DNA of 64,000 bases from Spizellomyces sp. 'palustris' (GCA_006535965.1 QEAR01000001.1:310001-374000), one strand, 5' to 3'. Counted from the first letter of the stretch, positions 11,415 to 23,245 are shown. Translations and numbers: made by a program. The notes: a model not told the origin generated them from the letters alone.

Positions 11415-12880
11415 ATGTCCATTTCCGGCTCTCCTGAACTGGACGATGGCGACGAAGACGCCTATCACCGCCTAGTGTCCATGGATGATTACATTACGAA
11501 TGAAATGGAACAGCCTTGGACAGATGCTGAGGTTCAACGGTATGCGTAGAGTGGTGTGCATGAGAGAGAAAGTGCTAGGGTGTGAACTGCAGTGGGAGAT
11601 CAAGTCTACCTGTTCGTGCTCATGGTCAACATTCATTGCCTTCTGCTCCCTGCTGTCTAATAGAGTTCGTGACAAACTGTATAACAACTACAGACGAGAC
11701 GCCGAAAAAATCTACGAATGCGTCCTGGGAAAGTTGGAAAGCAAAGAGGTGCTACCATTTTTCTTTGTTTTCTCAAATAATCCATTTTCTCACTCACGTA
11801 CTTAGACCCATATGTTCTCTCGTATGAACCTTCTCTTCATTCTCGACAAACTCTGCACCGAGAGCGCGAACCAAAAGTCTCACGACTTTTATGCAATATG
11901 GAAAGGGATGAAGAACAATCTTGTCAAGGTCGTTAATTTGGTGTTGGAGATAGGAGAGGATGATCCACCTAGCCGATCGGCGAATGCAAATGTTGTTTGG
12001 GCCAAGAAGGTAAGAAACAAGTCTTAAGGTTGTCAAAAACTGTGCATTTTGGCCTCAGCTTCTGACTGTGCTTTTGGTGACAGATTTTAATGGGATGGCA
12101 TCGCCGTGGTTTGTTCCCTGACGAGGATATCACATTGTGCGAGAAACGGATAGATCAAGCGGAGGCTCTGGACGAAACGTAGGTTGCTGCTTGGTGCTGG
12201 AAGGAAATACACCATCCTGATCCTTTTGAGCCGGGCAGTGCATATGAGGATGCAGTTCGTTACGAGGATGAGAAGATTGATCGACGGATGGATGCTGATA
12301 GAGAAAGGGTAAGACCATCTCTCGCGATCCAGGTTTTCTTACCAGTTATGGCACGCTGGTAACGACCTCAATGTAGCAAAAGAAAGATCGAGAAGACGCT
12401 CTCCTCCAGAATGCCTTGGAACCCTGGGCAAAAGTCTCTGATGACTGGTTCATCAATCTCCCTGATGACCAAGTCCTCGATGTCTCCGAGTTTTGGATCA
12501 CAGCCTCCGAAGAACTCACAGAGGACGACTATAACATGATGGAAATCGACAATGAAAAGTTCCGAATATCTGCCATGGAGCTGCTACAGCGGGCGCAAGG
12601 CTATACATCGACATCTCCCTCAGTGGACGCCACATCCCCAGCGCAAGGCAATAGTTCGTCTTCGCACCAGTCAGTCCCGCCCCCGCCTCCACCGACATCT
12701 CACTCATATGGATATTATGAGAAGCCGGCCCCGCTTTCACGAGGGAATTCACCGCCTCCGCCACCTCCCCCGTCTATGGGGTACCGCAGTGGACATGGCA
12801 GATATGGGTATTCGCGAGGATCTTATGTACCTCCCCCACCACCGCCACCAAGTTCGGCGAGAAGCTATCGGGCACCATAG
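11415..12880 (+). CDS. CTK3: CTD kinase I gamma subunit (Ctk3/Lsg1), CID-type
   Basis: A subunit of the CTDK-I complex (with Ctk1 and Ctk2) that phosphorylates the RNA polymerase II CTD. Exons give an acidic start (YHRLVSMDDYITNEMEQPW), then the helical CID-like domain: VRDKLYNNYRRDAEKIYECV, MFSRMNLLFILDKLC and VWAKKILMGWHRRGLFPDED. A charged second region follows (DPFEPGSAYEDAVRYEDEKI, DRRMDADRERQKKDRED), then LEPWAKVSDDWFINLPDDQV. The C-terminus is Pro/Tyr/Gly-rich with three runs of six or seven prolines. The junction around 12178-12205 could not be resolved: the obvious GT and AG do not keep frame by my reading, so either a different splice site is used or there is a sequence error. Family call is from CID layout and the Ctk3-like C-region. 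Confidence 0.75.
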
Positions 12881-13240
12881 AGAGGAATGGATGCGGTCGG
12901 GCGTGTTGCCTGTTGGCAAGTAGAGGACAGCGACGAAAAACCACGTTGTGCTGGATGAAAGCAAAGGACTGTAAATAGGAATTTAAAACGCAGCTAGTGC
13001 TAGATGATGTAAATATGAGAATGGATCTGCTACCACCCTGTGTGACTCTCACGTAAACAGTGTACGTTCTACTGCCATAGTGAATTGTCTAATGAGGAAT
13101 AAGAGCAATTGGGCCACCTGTTTTTATACCACCAGATGGCGAGTCGGTCATGGCATATGTATATTGTATGCCTGCATTGTATCTGTATATTGCGTCTACA
13201 TGTCGCATCGTCGTGCACTGACTCCAGCTTGTCCACCAAA
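12881..13240. other. convergent 3' spacer
   Basis: Between the CTK3 stop (+) and the PSD1 stop (-). Repeated TGTATATTG-like AT stretches near 13155-13190 may belong to 3' processing signals. No gene seen. Confidence 0.6.
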
Positions 13241-15114
13241 TCACTTTAGCTTGCCAATCGCTTGCCCAACCTTCACCTTCTGCCCCGCTTCCAACATAAA
13301 CTCGAACTCGGTCGGCGCTTCAAACACCAAGACAACAGTGCTCCCTAACATAAATCCTCCCATTTGATCACCTTTATGTAACCGGACTGGAGGTCGGTAC
13401 TCTCTTTCATCGTATGTACCTGGCGGATGGTTTAGCTGGCGCTTGGAGAGGTTTGTGCGGAGGTCCTAAAAGGTATTACACGTTGGATACATGACAATAC
13501 TGGTCTCAAACAAGCCAGACTCACTGGGTCGAAATCGATCTTGATAGAACCGACATTGGTGGCTCCCACCGGGATCATTGAAAAGAACCCGTGCTGCCAA
13601 TCACCCATGAGAACCACTCGCTCGTTGAGGACAAAGAGGTTTCGGATCAAGTTAACGGCAAGGGGAGAGACCGAGTACAGTTCACCTGAATTGCACATGT
13701 CAAGACACGATGTGGATTTAGCAAGTCTGTGGGTGTGCATACCTGAAAAGTGCCTTCTCTTCTCCACAATCCACTCCGACGGTGAATGGAATCGATGATA
13801 ATCGCCCGGTGCGAGGTAAATCACCGCAAAGAAGAGCGCATTACCAGGTTTTAACTGATGAGCAGCATGCGCATGCAGATGTTCGATGGGGTTTCCTTTC
13901 CCGTCCTTACTTCCGGTGGTATACTGCCCCGGCTCGTCTCCAAGCATTTTGTCCAGAGAGTAATTTATCGAGTTGATATCAGCAAACTCGTTTTCTGATA
14001 CCACTAACTCAGAATGAGTTTTACGAGCCACGTTGAGAACCTCTTCTTCCGCCGTCTCCGCGGCAGGCGCTATCGGATTGCTACTGCTGTCTGGCTTACG
14101 TTGGCCGCCAAGGAGTGCATCCAGGGAATAAGTTATGCCCTTGATCTGCTCCACTTTGCGCTGAGATGTGATGAGACCAAAGTGGAGGACCGTTCCATCT
14201 GCTGGGCTAACCTATGTAATGTGCGCCGCACGTAAGTGTACTGCCCTGAAATGCACACAAAACCTCAGGTCCTACCAGCGGCGCCTTTGGGTCCAGGGGA
14301 CGTGCCCCTGGCTTCAATGTTCTATAAAAGAACGCAGCCAAATTCGGGTAGTGCGTTAAATCAGGATCCTCCATTTCCTCCAGATTACACCCAAACATTG
14401 TCGCGTAAGATTTGTACAGAGGTTCCCGAAGCCACAAAGGGACAGTCAGATTGTTCAGCCAGCCCCACATCCGCGAAATGGTACGCAGGGGGAGATAACC
14501 GTATGCATGAACCTGTGCTGCCAAAGAAACCGATGACAACATGAGTAGCGATTCTCAATAGATGCGTCTCGCCACAAACAATCGACGCACATGCCATGGG
14601 CCTTCCAAAGCCACGACATGGGCGTCATGGTCCTTGTCCTTTTCTTCTCGCCGCCGAATATGCAGATAGTGCATGAAAGCCAAGCATGCGATTCCTAGAG
14701 AAATCGGAATCGGATACCACACGATCCGTGTCCCGACCAAAATGTCCTTTGCTTTCTTGAATGCCTCTGGTGGACATCCCAACATCAACGGTTAACTAAC
14801 GACAAGATTCGGGAAATCCAAAACATTATAATCCGCCAGTTCTCACCCTTCTGTTCTCCCCACCACCCATGTTTAGGTTGCTGATAAAGGGAGCGAACGA
14901 TGCCGTGACGACAACCACCGAGACGTGGGAGAATGCTAATACCACTTGTCCAGCGCGGTAGGGGGCGAGGATATGCTATCAACATTGCAGTTCTGGGCGT
15001 TTCGTGAAAGAAACGGACACTCGGCACTCGGGAAACGGCACGGATCGCGATGAAAGATTGAATCCCGAAGCGAGATGGAGTTGTTAAAAGCGGTAAAGAC
15101 GAAAGCTTCTCCAT
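13241..15114 (-). CDS. PSD1: phosphatidylserine decarboxylase, mitochondrial (Psd1 type)
   Basis: Converts phosphatidylserine to phosphatidylethanolamine at the inner mitochondrial membrane. The precursor self-cleaves at the LGST motif, and [13 protein letters not shown] lies in the last exon. Upstream motifs are [45 protein letters not shown] and [16 protein letters not shown] membrane segment follows the leader ([19 protein letters not shown]), as in Psd1. The start is uncertain: [10 protein letters not shown] at 15114 opens a basic, Ser/Arg-rich presequence with [12 protein letters not shown], whereas in-frame ATGs at 15210 and 15273 would give longer leaders. The YSLDxLLG-like element is repeated about 45 residues later ([11 protein letters not shown]) within an insertion. 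Same strand as EIPR1, about 290 bp downstream of it. Confidence 0.93.
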
Positions 15115-15401
15115 CGTGACAAACTCGTCACACCCAGAGCCTGTGGATGCTGTACCCGATGGTCCGACTAACGTGGCGGGAAGCACCGAAACAGAAGGGC
15201 CAAACTTCATTGCAAAACTGTGCCATCCAACCGTCACTTTTGGTTTGTTTATGATCGACGTTGACCTCCACATACTGGACGATATGGGTTGAATATTAAG
15301 GAAATACCTAGAGTTTGGTTGGTAGTTTAGAAAAGTACATCTCGTGGCAATGAAAATACAAACAGAAATGTCTGAGATTTCCATGAACTCTTATTAGCAA
15401 T

Positions 15402-17086
15402 CTATAATATAATCTTATACTTGTGATCTTTCGGGACCATATTAACAGCCAAACGTCCGTCATATGAAAGTGAGGCAAAAATCCAGGGGTCCGCTGCACT
15501 CCACTCGACCGCATAGACGCTATCTTCATGTTGGTCATAAACAGCCACCAAACCATCGCTCGGTCTCCTGCAATGTATGATGACATTAGATGCTTTTCGA
15601 CCGCTGTGATGGCCAAGTCTTCAAATTACCCATAGTATTCATCCCTTTCATCGTCCGATTTGTCCCCCCCTCCCTCATCAACATCCGACGTCTCATCCGA
15701 GAGCGGAGCGGAGGATATAGATATAATACTCTGCAGATTTACCAAGCAGTCCGAGCCGGAGGAGAGGAATAACTGATCATGAAAGCGATTGAAAGAGATA
15801 CTCCACACCCTACAGATTGTATTATCGAGATCAGTTCGAAAGCCCGTCGCGTGCATCGAGGTGGAAACAAACCAATGCGAATGGTCGGATATTTCCTTTA
15901 GGGGTAGTTCGCAGTTACGGGTGTCCCAAAAACGTATCTTGCAATCATCCCCGGCAGTTGCAAGATGAAATGGTTTATTTGGATTATAATCAGCATCTCT
16001 AACAGAAATAGCGTGTGCATTCTGGATCTCAAATGCTTGTCTGTGGGATCAATCATCTCATTGATAAATGACAGATGTCCGTGATTGGAAGTTGCCACAG
16101 CACTTACTTTGCCGTTCGAACGTCCCAGCCAGACAGATTGCATCCTACTCCAGTAGTTACTACATCCGTTCCGTGTGGATTCCAAATGGCACATGAGGCC
16201 CGGCTTGCCGGACTATCACTCAATGATGTTATGGGGATAAGGGTAGAAGGCTATCGCGGGATGAATAAAAGAAAGTTTTTCACATTTACTGAATCAACAA
16301 TGGCACGCTTTACTTTTGAGTTTGGATTTCCGCTATCCAGGGGGAATAGACCGAGGGAATGATTGCAAAGTGCCACCAAAGACTGGGTGGAGCTCGTTGG
16401 ATCCCATAGCATCCTAAAGGGCTATCAAAGGGATGCCGGTATGATAACAAGTTACAGAGGAAACCTCACTTTTTGATGTCGCCAAGATCTGTGTTCAGCT
16501 CGAATGCTGCCACCTGTTCCAACGTTCCCGTATCATTTTTGAGCCGGCCAGCATCATCAGCTTCTGGTGCATCGAATCGCCAGAGACCGGCTTTGGCAGG
16601 GTGATTTGCTGAAAACCAAGCGACGATTGTCGTCAGAAAACTCTTTGACACACAATGCGTGACGGCCGCACAATGTCCTGCTCAGAAACTTTTACCTCAC
16701 CTTCCTTGAATATTGTCACAACATGATCAGTCTGTGATGGAGATGGAGCTATTCCCCAGATTTCATGAGCATGTTCAAACTTGTGGGTTGTCACCAGCGA
16801 CTCGTCTTCGTCAAAGTCAAAGAGAAGGAGCTGCCATCGCCAGCGTGTCACTTGGGAACCGAATTTGCCAATATTTTGTTTCCCGCATCACACCTCATTG
16901 CGTTGTTTCAGATCTTGGGTACCCACAAAAAACCTGCTGCGTTCTTGTTCTGCCAATTGTGCCTTCAAGCAGCGAGCCTGACAAGAGCATCGAGATCGGT
17001 TATGAGCCTTGCTTGCTCGACATTTAGACCTTTTGCGCGTATCGTACTTGGTGACTTAGACCATATACACAACCCTCTCCTTCCAT
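15402..17086 (-). CDS. EIPR1: EARP/GARP-interacting WD40 protein EIPR1 (TSSC1)
   Basis: A WD40 propeller protein that binds the EARP and GARP tethering complexes and promotes endosomal recycling and dense-core granule formation in animals. The first exon is [13 protein letters not shown], joined through an intron to [20 protein letters not shown], matching the EIPR1 N-terminus. Then come [30 protein letters not shown], a WD repeat region split by several introns, and the very characteristic C-terminus [20 protein letters not shown] followed by [12 protein letters not shown]. The stop is at 15402. Middle exons (15620-16640) are fragmented by short introns and their edges are approximate. The family is absent from S. 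cerevisiae. Confidence 0.88.
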
Positions 17087-17769
17087 GTCGACCCTACGTT
17101 GGCCGGTACAATACTATGGTGTTCACAGTGGAGTGCTGGGTGATGGCACGAGAGCCTAGGGTGGTAGCGACTGTAAGCACGCGTCGCCTGCAACGACTGG
17201 GACGCGTCAGCAGAGTCTTTGCCCATGATCGCGCCCACAAAGAAACGATCCTCTAATTGTCACAAGGATTGGAGACAAACGCATGCGATTGTTCATTCGC
17301 TCCATTCAATGAGCCAAGTTTCGCATGACAGTGGGGGAGACTTGCCATGGCCATAAAACAGTCCCAATCCAGATGCCTCCAGGAATAGACAGCTATTAAT
17401 AAAATATCTTTTTTTAAATCTCGTTGCATTCAAAAAGTTCCGGTTTCTTTTTGCCCCTTCCCCGACTGTCGATCGCTCAGCGACAAGCCCTCCGATTAGC
17501 CGCTCAACATTTTTCGTGCTGCAACGTAGCCCATGTGCTATTTTTGTCGTTCAGTCAGGAAGTGGTACTAGTGATGGCACAGTCACATTAAGAGGGACTT
17601 GTGGTCGTAATGTTACTATTTTAGTTTAATGGAAGCGTCCAGAAGTCAACTTGAGTTGAATATAAAAAAGGGCGTGTTGGGCCTTCTTCCTTTTCTCCAT
17701 CCGACTGCAGTTTCCTTTGCTTCGTTTCCATCTTGTTTCTCAAGTTTCCCGCATCCCCATCACCACAAA
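17087..17769. promoter_or_regulatory. divergent spacer EIPR1 / DM13 gene with TATA box
   Basis: TATAAAAAAG at 17661-17670 lies about 105 bp before the DM13-protein ATG and is followed by a long pyrimidine-rich leader. That pattern is typical of strongly expressed or regulated fungal genes. Upstream T- and A-runs near 17405-17420 may be a nucleosome-free tract. No gene seen inside. Confidence 0.55.
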
Positions 17770-18513
17770 ATGGCCCGTTTGACCTCTTTCCTGTTCCTTG
17801 CTGCCCTTGCCTTGACTGGCACCACCGCCAAGCCCTGTGTCAAGACCGACACGCGTTTTGTGGGTCAAAAGGCAACGCTTGTGCAGGCCGCGCAAGCCAT
17901 TCCCAACATTACACAGCCTTTGCAAGTGAGCGGTACCGCTGAAATCTTGGATGGATGCACTTTCATTATCCGAAACTTTGTCTACGCGCCCTACACAGAC
18001 GGTACCGTTTGGTATGGTCGTCGTGGAGCTGATGGAGCCACGGGAGTATGTGAGTATTTGTCATGACTAGAGTTACAATTTCCCGCGGGCCAACGCATTT
18101 ACCGATTTTTTCTATCCCTAGTGGCTGCTCGCGGTGTGAACAATGCCAGCACTGGAGTGGACAGCGCGCCCTTCACGCTCGTTGATACTGTTGGTGCCGC
18201 CTACAGTTTCGATGACTTTGACACACTTGTCCTCTTCAACCCCGTCATCAACTTTGAGATGGGATCTGCTCCTTTCAGCGCTCTCCGTCTGAACGCGACT
18301 ACAACAACAACCGTTGCTGCCACATCCACCGCCGTCAGCTCCTCCCTTGTACCGTCCTCCACCAAATCGTCGACGACTAGTTCTACAACAACGGCTCCCG
18401 CCACCAAGACAAGCGCTGCCGACACCCAAAAAAGCTCTGGCTCCGCTGTCGGTGCTGGAGGTTTGGCTGCTGCCGGATTGGCCGCTGCCGCCGCTGTTGC
18501 CATGGGTATCTAA
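17770..18513 (+). CDS. secreted, probably GPI-anchored DM13-domain protein
   Basis: The ATG at 17770 opens a clear signal peptide (MARLTSFLFLAALALTGTTA) with likely cleavage before KPC. The mature part has a DM13-like fold: VSGTAEILDGCTFIIRNFVY, then APYTDGTVWYGRRG, an intron at about 18052-18120, and ARGVNNASTG, VDTVGAAYSFDDFDTLVLFN. DM13 domains are proposed to be redox-active, and the single Cys in LDGCTF is in the expected region. A Thr/Ser/Lys-rich linker follows, and the protein ends in a hydrophobic Ala/Gly tail with no basic end (GAGGLAAAGLAAAAAVAMGI), typical of a GPI-anchor signal. An in-frame upstream ATG at 17629 would bury the signal peptide and is rejected. DM13 assignment is from pattern memory; GPI attachment is inferred. 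Confidence 0.8.
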
Positions 18514-18786
18514 GTGCAAAAAATGCAGTAAAAGGTATATCTCCCCTGCTCTATGCAATGTCGTAGATGCAATTAGAATTTAGATGATTTTTAGTGAGTT
18601 GTTTTTCAAAAGGATTTCCTTGTAATAATATCAAGTTAAAGTCTCGAGATGTGTCAGCATTCCTGATCGTACCTAGTCATGTGATCAGAGGGAGGCTCCC
18701 CTGGAAGTGCGTCCCTGCCCCCCTTTTTGGATTCCACACCCAGCGTATGCCTTATAACCATCAGCCTGATATTAGATTGTAGACCG

Positions 18787-21708
18787 TCACTTATCTACTA
18801 AACTGAGCTCCAAAACATATTGCAACTCCTCATCATCCTCTTCCGTTCCCCTATTCTGCGAAGAATAACCACCAACTGGCACCCGCGAAGCCACCTTTAC
18901 ATTTCCCTGTAATTTATTTCCAGCTTTTTCCCGCACCTCATACCGCTCTGCTACGTTCTCCCACAAAGAAGATCTCGATCCAGAGACACTGCTAGCGGAT
19001 CCAGTGCTGCTGCCGTACACCATGAGCCGGCTCCCCCGGCGGCTCTGATTTCCCCATCCTTTAGAGTCGTCCCATGAAGACGAAGTTGTTGATGGATCCG
19101 TGGTGGAATCAAGATTCCAGTCTAACTCTACGCGTGGCTCCTCTAATACCACATCTTCTTCGTCATCACTCCTTCGGGGGACAGAACTCTCGTCGAGTAA
19201 ACTCTGCTCCAAAGCATCCATCAATGCCTTATCATGTCCAGTGTCCTTTTGTTCCTCCAAGGACATGAGCATTGCATAGTTTATCAATTCCTCCTCTGAC
19301 ATACCGGTGGGCGGATGTACACCATTGATCTTCTGCGCCTGTTTTCTACTCCACTCTTCAGCCTCTCGCTCATACTCCCGCTCCAACCGACTTTCTCGAA
19401 CCTCATCACGAATTTCCAACCAAGTGTTTTCATGGACATTGCCGCGAAGTCCACGCGCAGGTCCACGTCGGCCAGTTGGGGCACTGGATTTTTTCTTGCC
19501 TTTACCGGATGTGGCAGATGCAGTGGAAGTATCAAAGTCCCACGACTTGACATGGTCACCGCTCCCAACAATGACTTGATACGGCCCAGCCCATATACAA
19601 CGCACCATTCGTCGCCCATCCGCTACTCCTCCGCCCCCGACAGCGTTCAGTCCATCATTTCCACCGCGTGTGCGGCGGACGAGCAATGTTCGGATGCAAC
19701 GTCCTGTGAGAATATCAAAAACTTTGGCGCTTCCGTCTTCAGCTCCGGATACGACCTTGAAGGTATCTATATGAAGCGCACACACCGATGCCCGATGGGC
19801 ATCAATAACCCGCACCGGTCTAGCTATCACCGTCTCATGTGTGCTGTCCGCCGACAGTTTCGGTTGAGGAACGTCCCAAATGGATACAGTGCCAAGAACG
19901 TCACCGGTTGCTAAGAGGATACGATTATCGCCATGTGATGGAGAAGCTGAACTCGTCCTGTCCCATGCCGCACTAGATATCTCAGCGGCATGTCCCCCTA
20001 TAAAGTTCACAAGCACCTCTCCGGTTCGCACGTTCCATTGCCGAATACTCCCGTCGATATTACCGGTTGACCCTACAATCCCCAGAGCAGTATCCGCCGT
20101 TGGATCATACAGCAGAGATACTATCTTTGCATTTTCTGTGGGATGGCCGAAACGAAGCACTCTGGAAGTGGGAATAGGCATTTCCAGTGGCGCTGAGCCG
20201 TATTCAATACTTGCTAGGTCGAGATCCCACACCAGAAGATCACCACGGTCCGTTCCGGCAAGAACATAGCCTTTCCGGTCGCAGGCTAGTGTGGTGATAC
20301 CGACGCCTGCCGTGGGTCCTAGACAGCATAGCAATCAATTATCAGCTGCAAGAGAGTCAAATACACAACTCACAAAATACGTACCTCGGAGGGTACGGAT
20401 ACATTGTGACTGAGCCACATCCCACACCTTGACGCTGCCATCATTTCCTCCGCTAATGAAAGCGGAAGGAAGATTCGGCACCCAAGCCAAACAGGTCACA
20501 GGGCCCAAGTGGAGCCCAGCAAAACGCCGAACTGTATAATTGATCCTGTCCCTAAAATCAGTTACCAGCGCAACTCCACCCGAAATGTAACCAACGGCAA
20601 TCCGATGCCTTAAACAGCGTTACTATCAAGAGAAAGCGAGAAAAGCATGTTCAACGCCGGTTACCTGTCCAACTGAAGAGCCGCAATTTGTGCGGGAACT
20701 CTATTGTCGTTAAAATACACGGTGCCTTTCTCCACTCTCCCAGTGGAGGGATGACAAAACGCAACCATTCCTTGATAAGGATGTCAGGCTTATGATGGTC
20801 TTTTGAGGACTGTTCAGAAGGAGTATTCGTACCCTTCCCTAAAGATCCACAGGCCATCCTGCCCTCTTCAAAATCTAGGAACAGCTCATCTATTTTACCG
20901 ATACGTGGATCAAATTGGACAACGTGCTTTCCTCGTTGAAAACTCCTAGATTACGGAACGTATTAAAGGCTATAACGATCTGCTCTCTTTCCGGTGACAA
21001 TATGATGCGGATAATACCTTAGAAGTCGCGTGCGCTTCAAATATTCCTTACGCCAGCTCCCTTCCGCTAGACGTCTAGCATTTAAAGAGTCAGCGTCTCC
21101 CCTCTAACAGTGGTCAATAGCCAAAGCATGCTGCAGATAAAGTTCATCTACCTGATCGGAAGACACCCGTAATAGATGTCAAAGGCAGACCGCCAACATC
21201 CGTCGTCCGCGATCACTCGATGCCATCGCGAGCAGACTCTCGAGGCTGCTTTCTACAAAGCATCCACTCACTTTAGAGGGCATGCCTCGTTTCCACGGCC
21301 CACAGACCTGCTGTAATACCATTTCGGTGGGCTCCAAGTTTGCTAGAATGTGAATCAAGATTTCGTCGGGTAAGAGGGCAATGTAACATTTGCTGAGCAT
21401 ACGGAAAGTCAAGTTAGCGTAACATCTTTTTACTCGCTAATTCCTCTCCAATCCAACCTTGAAGCAAACGCTCCCGTGTCCCGACGATTTGAGCGTCGTG
21501 AGGAGACCCCATGGCCACCTCTCTTCCGAAGTTCAGAATTATCCCGCCAAGTACTGTCGCGCGCCTCTCTGTCCGTTTCGGTCGTGCTTTTGGCTATATT
21601 GGATTTGCCATCGCTAGTCTCAGTTGCTATTTGAACGGCCCTGTCCCGCGTATCAGCTGCGTCTGGCTCTGGTTGACGACTCCACATCGGATCTCCTCTA
21701 AACGCCAA
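18787..21708 (-). CDS. UFO1: F-box / WD40 / UIM protein, Ufo1-like
   Basis: A substrate adaptor of an SCF ubiquitin ligase. The N-terminal exon (MAFRGDPMWSRQPEPDA...) splices into the F-box: SKCYIALLPDEILIHILANL, EPTEMV, then SRVCSRWHRVIADDGCWRSA. WD40 repeats follow, including GPVTCLAWVPNLPSAFISGG, TDRGDLLVWDLDL, GSIRQWNVRTGEVLVNF, GTVSIWDVPQ and VSGAEDGSAKVFDILTGRC. The large last exon (18787-20334) ends with three ubiquitin-interacting motifs: EEELINYAMLMSLEEQ, DKALMDALEQSLLDE and DDEELQYVLELSLVDK. The first two keep the A-x3-S core; the third has V for A. F-box plus WD40 plus C-terminal UIMs is the layout of yeast Ufo1. Orthology is inferred from architecture. Divergent from the eL19 gene. 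Confidence 0.87.
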
Positions 21709-21943
21709 GGTCCCAGCAGTTACTCAACAGCTCGTTGTCGATTACGTGACTTGATCAGTTTTGTGGCCCAGTCACATAACGGTAGTCACGTTTGCGACCA
21801 ATCGCGCCCCACTGGCATTTTTTCTGCAATTGCAGCCATTACAAGACACATCCTCCTCCTCCTCCTCAGCCGGTCTCTCCCAGCATCCGTTCTCCAAATT
21901 TCGCATTTGGGGTGGAATCAACTGCTCTGACACTCAGGTTACA
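21709..21943. promoter_or_regulatory. 235-bp divergent promoter, UFO1-like / eL19
   Basis: Holds repeated TCAC-type elements (GATTACGTGAC near 21740, AGTCACATAAC and AGTCACG near 21771-21790), a CCAAT at 21799-21803, and a CT-rich tract before the eL19 start. CT-rich leaders are common in ribosomal protein genes. No TATA box is evident. Confidence 0.4.
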
Positions 21944-22866
21944 ATGTGAGTTCTCGTCGCTGTATGACATATTTGTGGAGGTGAAATTCACAGGACACTG
22001 GTTATTGCAGGGCAAACCTTCGCACTCAGAAGCGCTTGGCTGCTGCCGTCCTCAAGTGCGGCAAGCGCAAGATCTGGCTTGACCCCAACGAAGTCAACGA
22101 GATCTCCAACGCCAACTCCCGTTAGTATTTTGAGAGTATTGCGTAGAAGGAGTGTGGAATATGCGGAGAATTAAATTAGTTGGACATTGTAGGTCAAAAC
22201 ATCCGTAAGCTTGCCAAGGATGGTTTGATCATCCGCAAGCCCGTGGCCATGCACTCTCGCTACCGTGTCCGCGAGCGGGCTGCCGCCAAGCGTCTTGGTC
22301 GTCACACTGGTCCTGGGAAGCGCCGAGGTAAGCATTTCTGTGGTTGTTGGACAGGTTCGAAGAAGATAGACTCATGGGCGTTTGATCAGGTACCGCCGAG
22401 GCTCGTATGCCCACGACTGTCCTTTGGATGCGTCGTATGCGTGTTCTCCGTCGTCTTCTCCGCAAGTACCGGGAGTCGGGCAAGATTGACCGTCACCTGT
22501 AAGTCTTGTGGTCCCTATGAGCGATGCTTGAGGCTGTGAAGCTTACTGGACGGCATTCCGTTAGGTACCACGAGTTGTACATGAAGGCCAAGGGTAACGT
22601 GTTCAAGAACAAGCGTGTGCTTATGGAGTACATCCACAAGGCCAAGGCTGAGAAGACCCGTGTGAAGCTCCTCGAGTATGTTATGGAATTCTCATCTGGC
22701 TTGTCGTTGGTGACTTGTAAATTGACAATCATATTCTTACAGGGACCAAGCTGCGGCTCACCGTCAAAAGGCAAAGGCTGCCCGCGAGCGTCGCCAAAAC
22801 AGGTTGGCTGCGAAGAAGGAGGCTCTTCGCACTGGGTCGGAGGAGACTGCCCCAGCAGAGAAATAA
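21944..22866 (+). CDS. RPL19: 60S ribosomal protein eL19
   Basis: A structural protein of the large subunit, contributing to an eB12-type intersubunit bridge. The first intron interrupts the start codon: AT at 21944-21945, then GTGAGT...TTGCAG, then G. The joined N-terminus is [20 protein letters not shown], then [18 protein letters not shown]. Further exons give [71 protein letters not shown] and [20 protein letters not shown]. The protein ends TAPAEK. It is nearly invariant against other eukaryotes, with five introns. The intron within the ATG means annotation by longest frame would miss the true start. Confidence 0.98.
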
Positions 22867-23245
22867 GTTGGGTAGATATCTCGTGCGCGGCTGTGATGGG
22901 CAAGAGAGGGCTTGGCATATCTCTTTCTTCTTGTATCATTCTTCTTCGGTCTTAGGTAACATTAATAAATGGGTCATGCCAACCGCAAGTGTTCTTTGAC
23001 ACGTTGGTTATTCAAATACACACTCTTTCGTTAACAGATGCAGCCGTAACAATCTGTCAAATATCGGATGCAATCAGACATGCGACAAGTAGCATGAGTA
23101 AGCTATCCACTGTACAGCTTCATTGATATTGTTCATTATTTATGTTCTGCATATACATAGCAGCCTACTGACGCTATAACAATGTACAGCCCATCCTCTT
23201 CCGCATGGACCCTTCTCGGTTCACTCCCAGTAGGCCGCATGAATG
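22867..23245. other. convergent 3' spacer
   Basis: Between the eL19 stop (+) and the PHF5A stop (-). AT-rich, with AATAAA-like ATTAATAAATG at 22962-22972 as a plausible polyadenylation signal for eL19. No gene seen. Confidence 0.6.

Noticed and set aside
17629-17769. Upstream in-frame ATG extending the DM13 protein by 47 residues
   Set aside because: It would place a polar stretch ahead of the signal peptide and start before the TATA box.
18201-18558. Long Ala/Val- and Gly/Ser-rich minus-strand frames
   Set aside because: Antisense shadows of the Thr/Ser/Ala-rich DM13 stalk.
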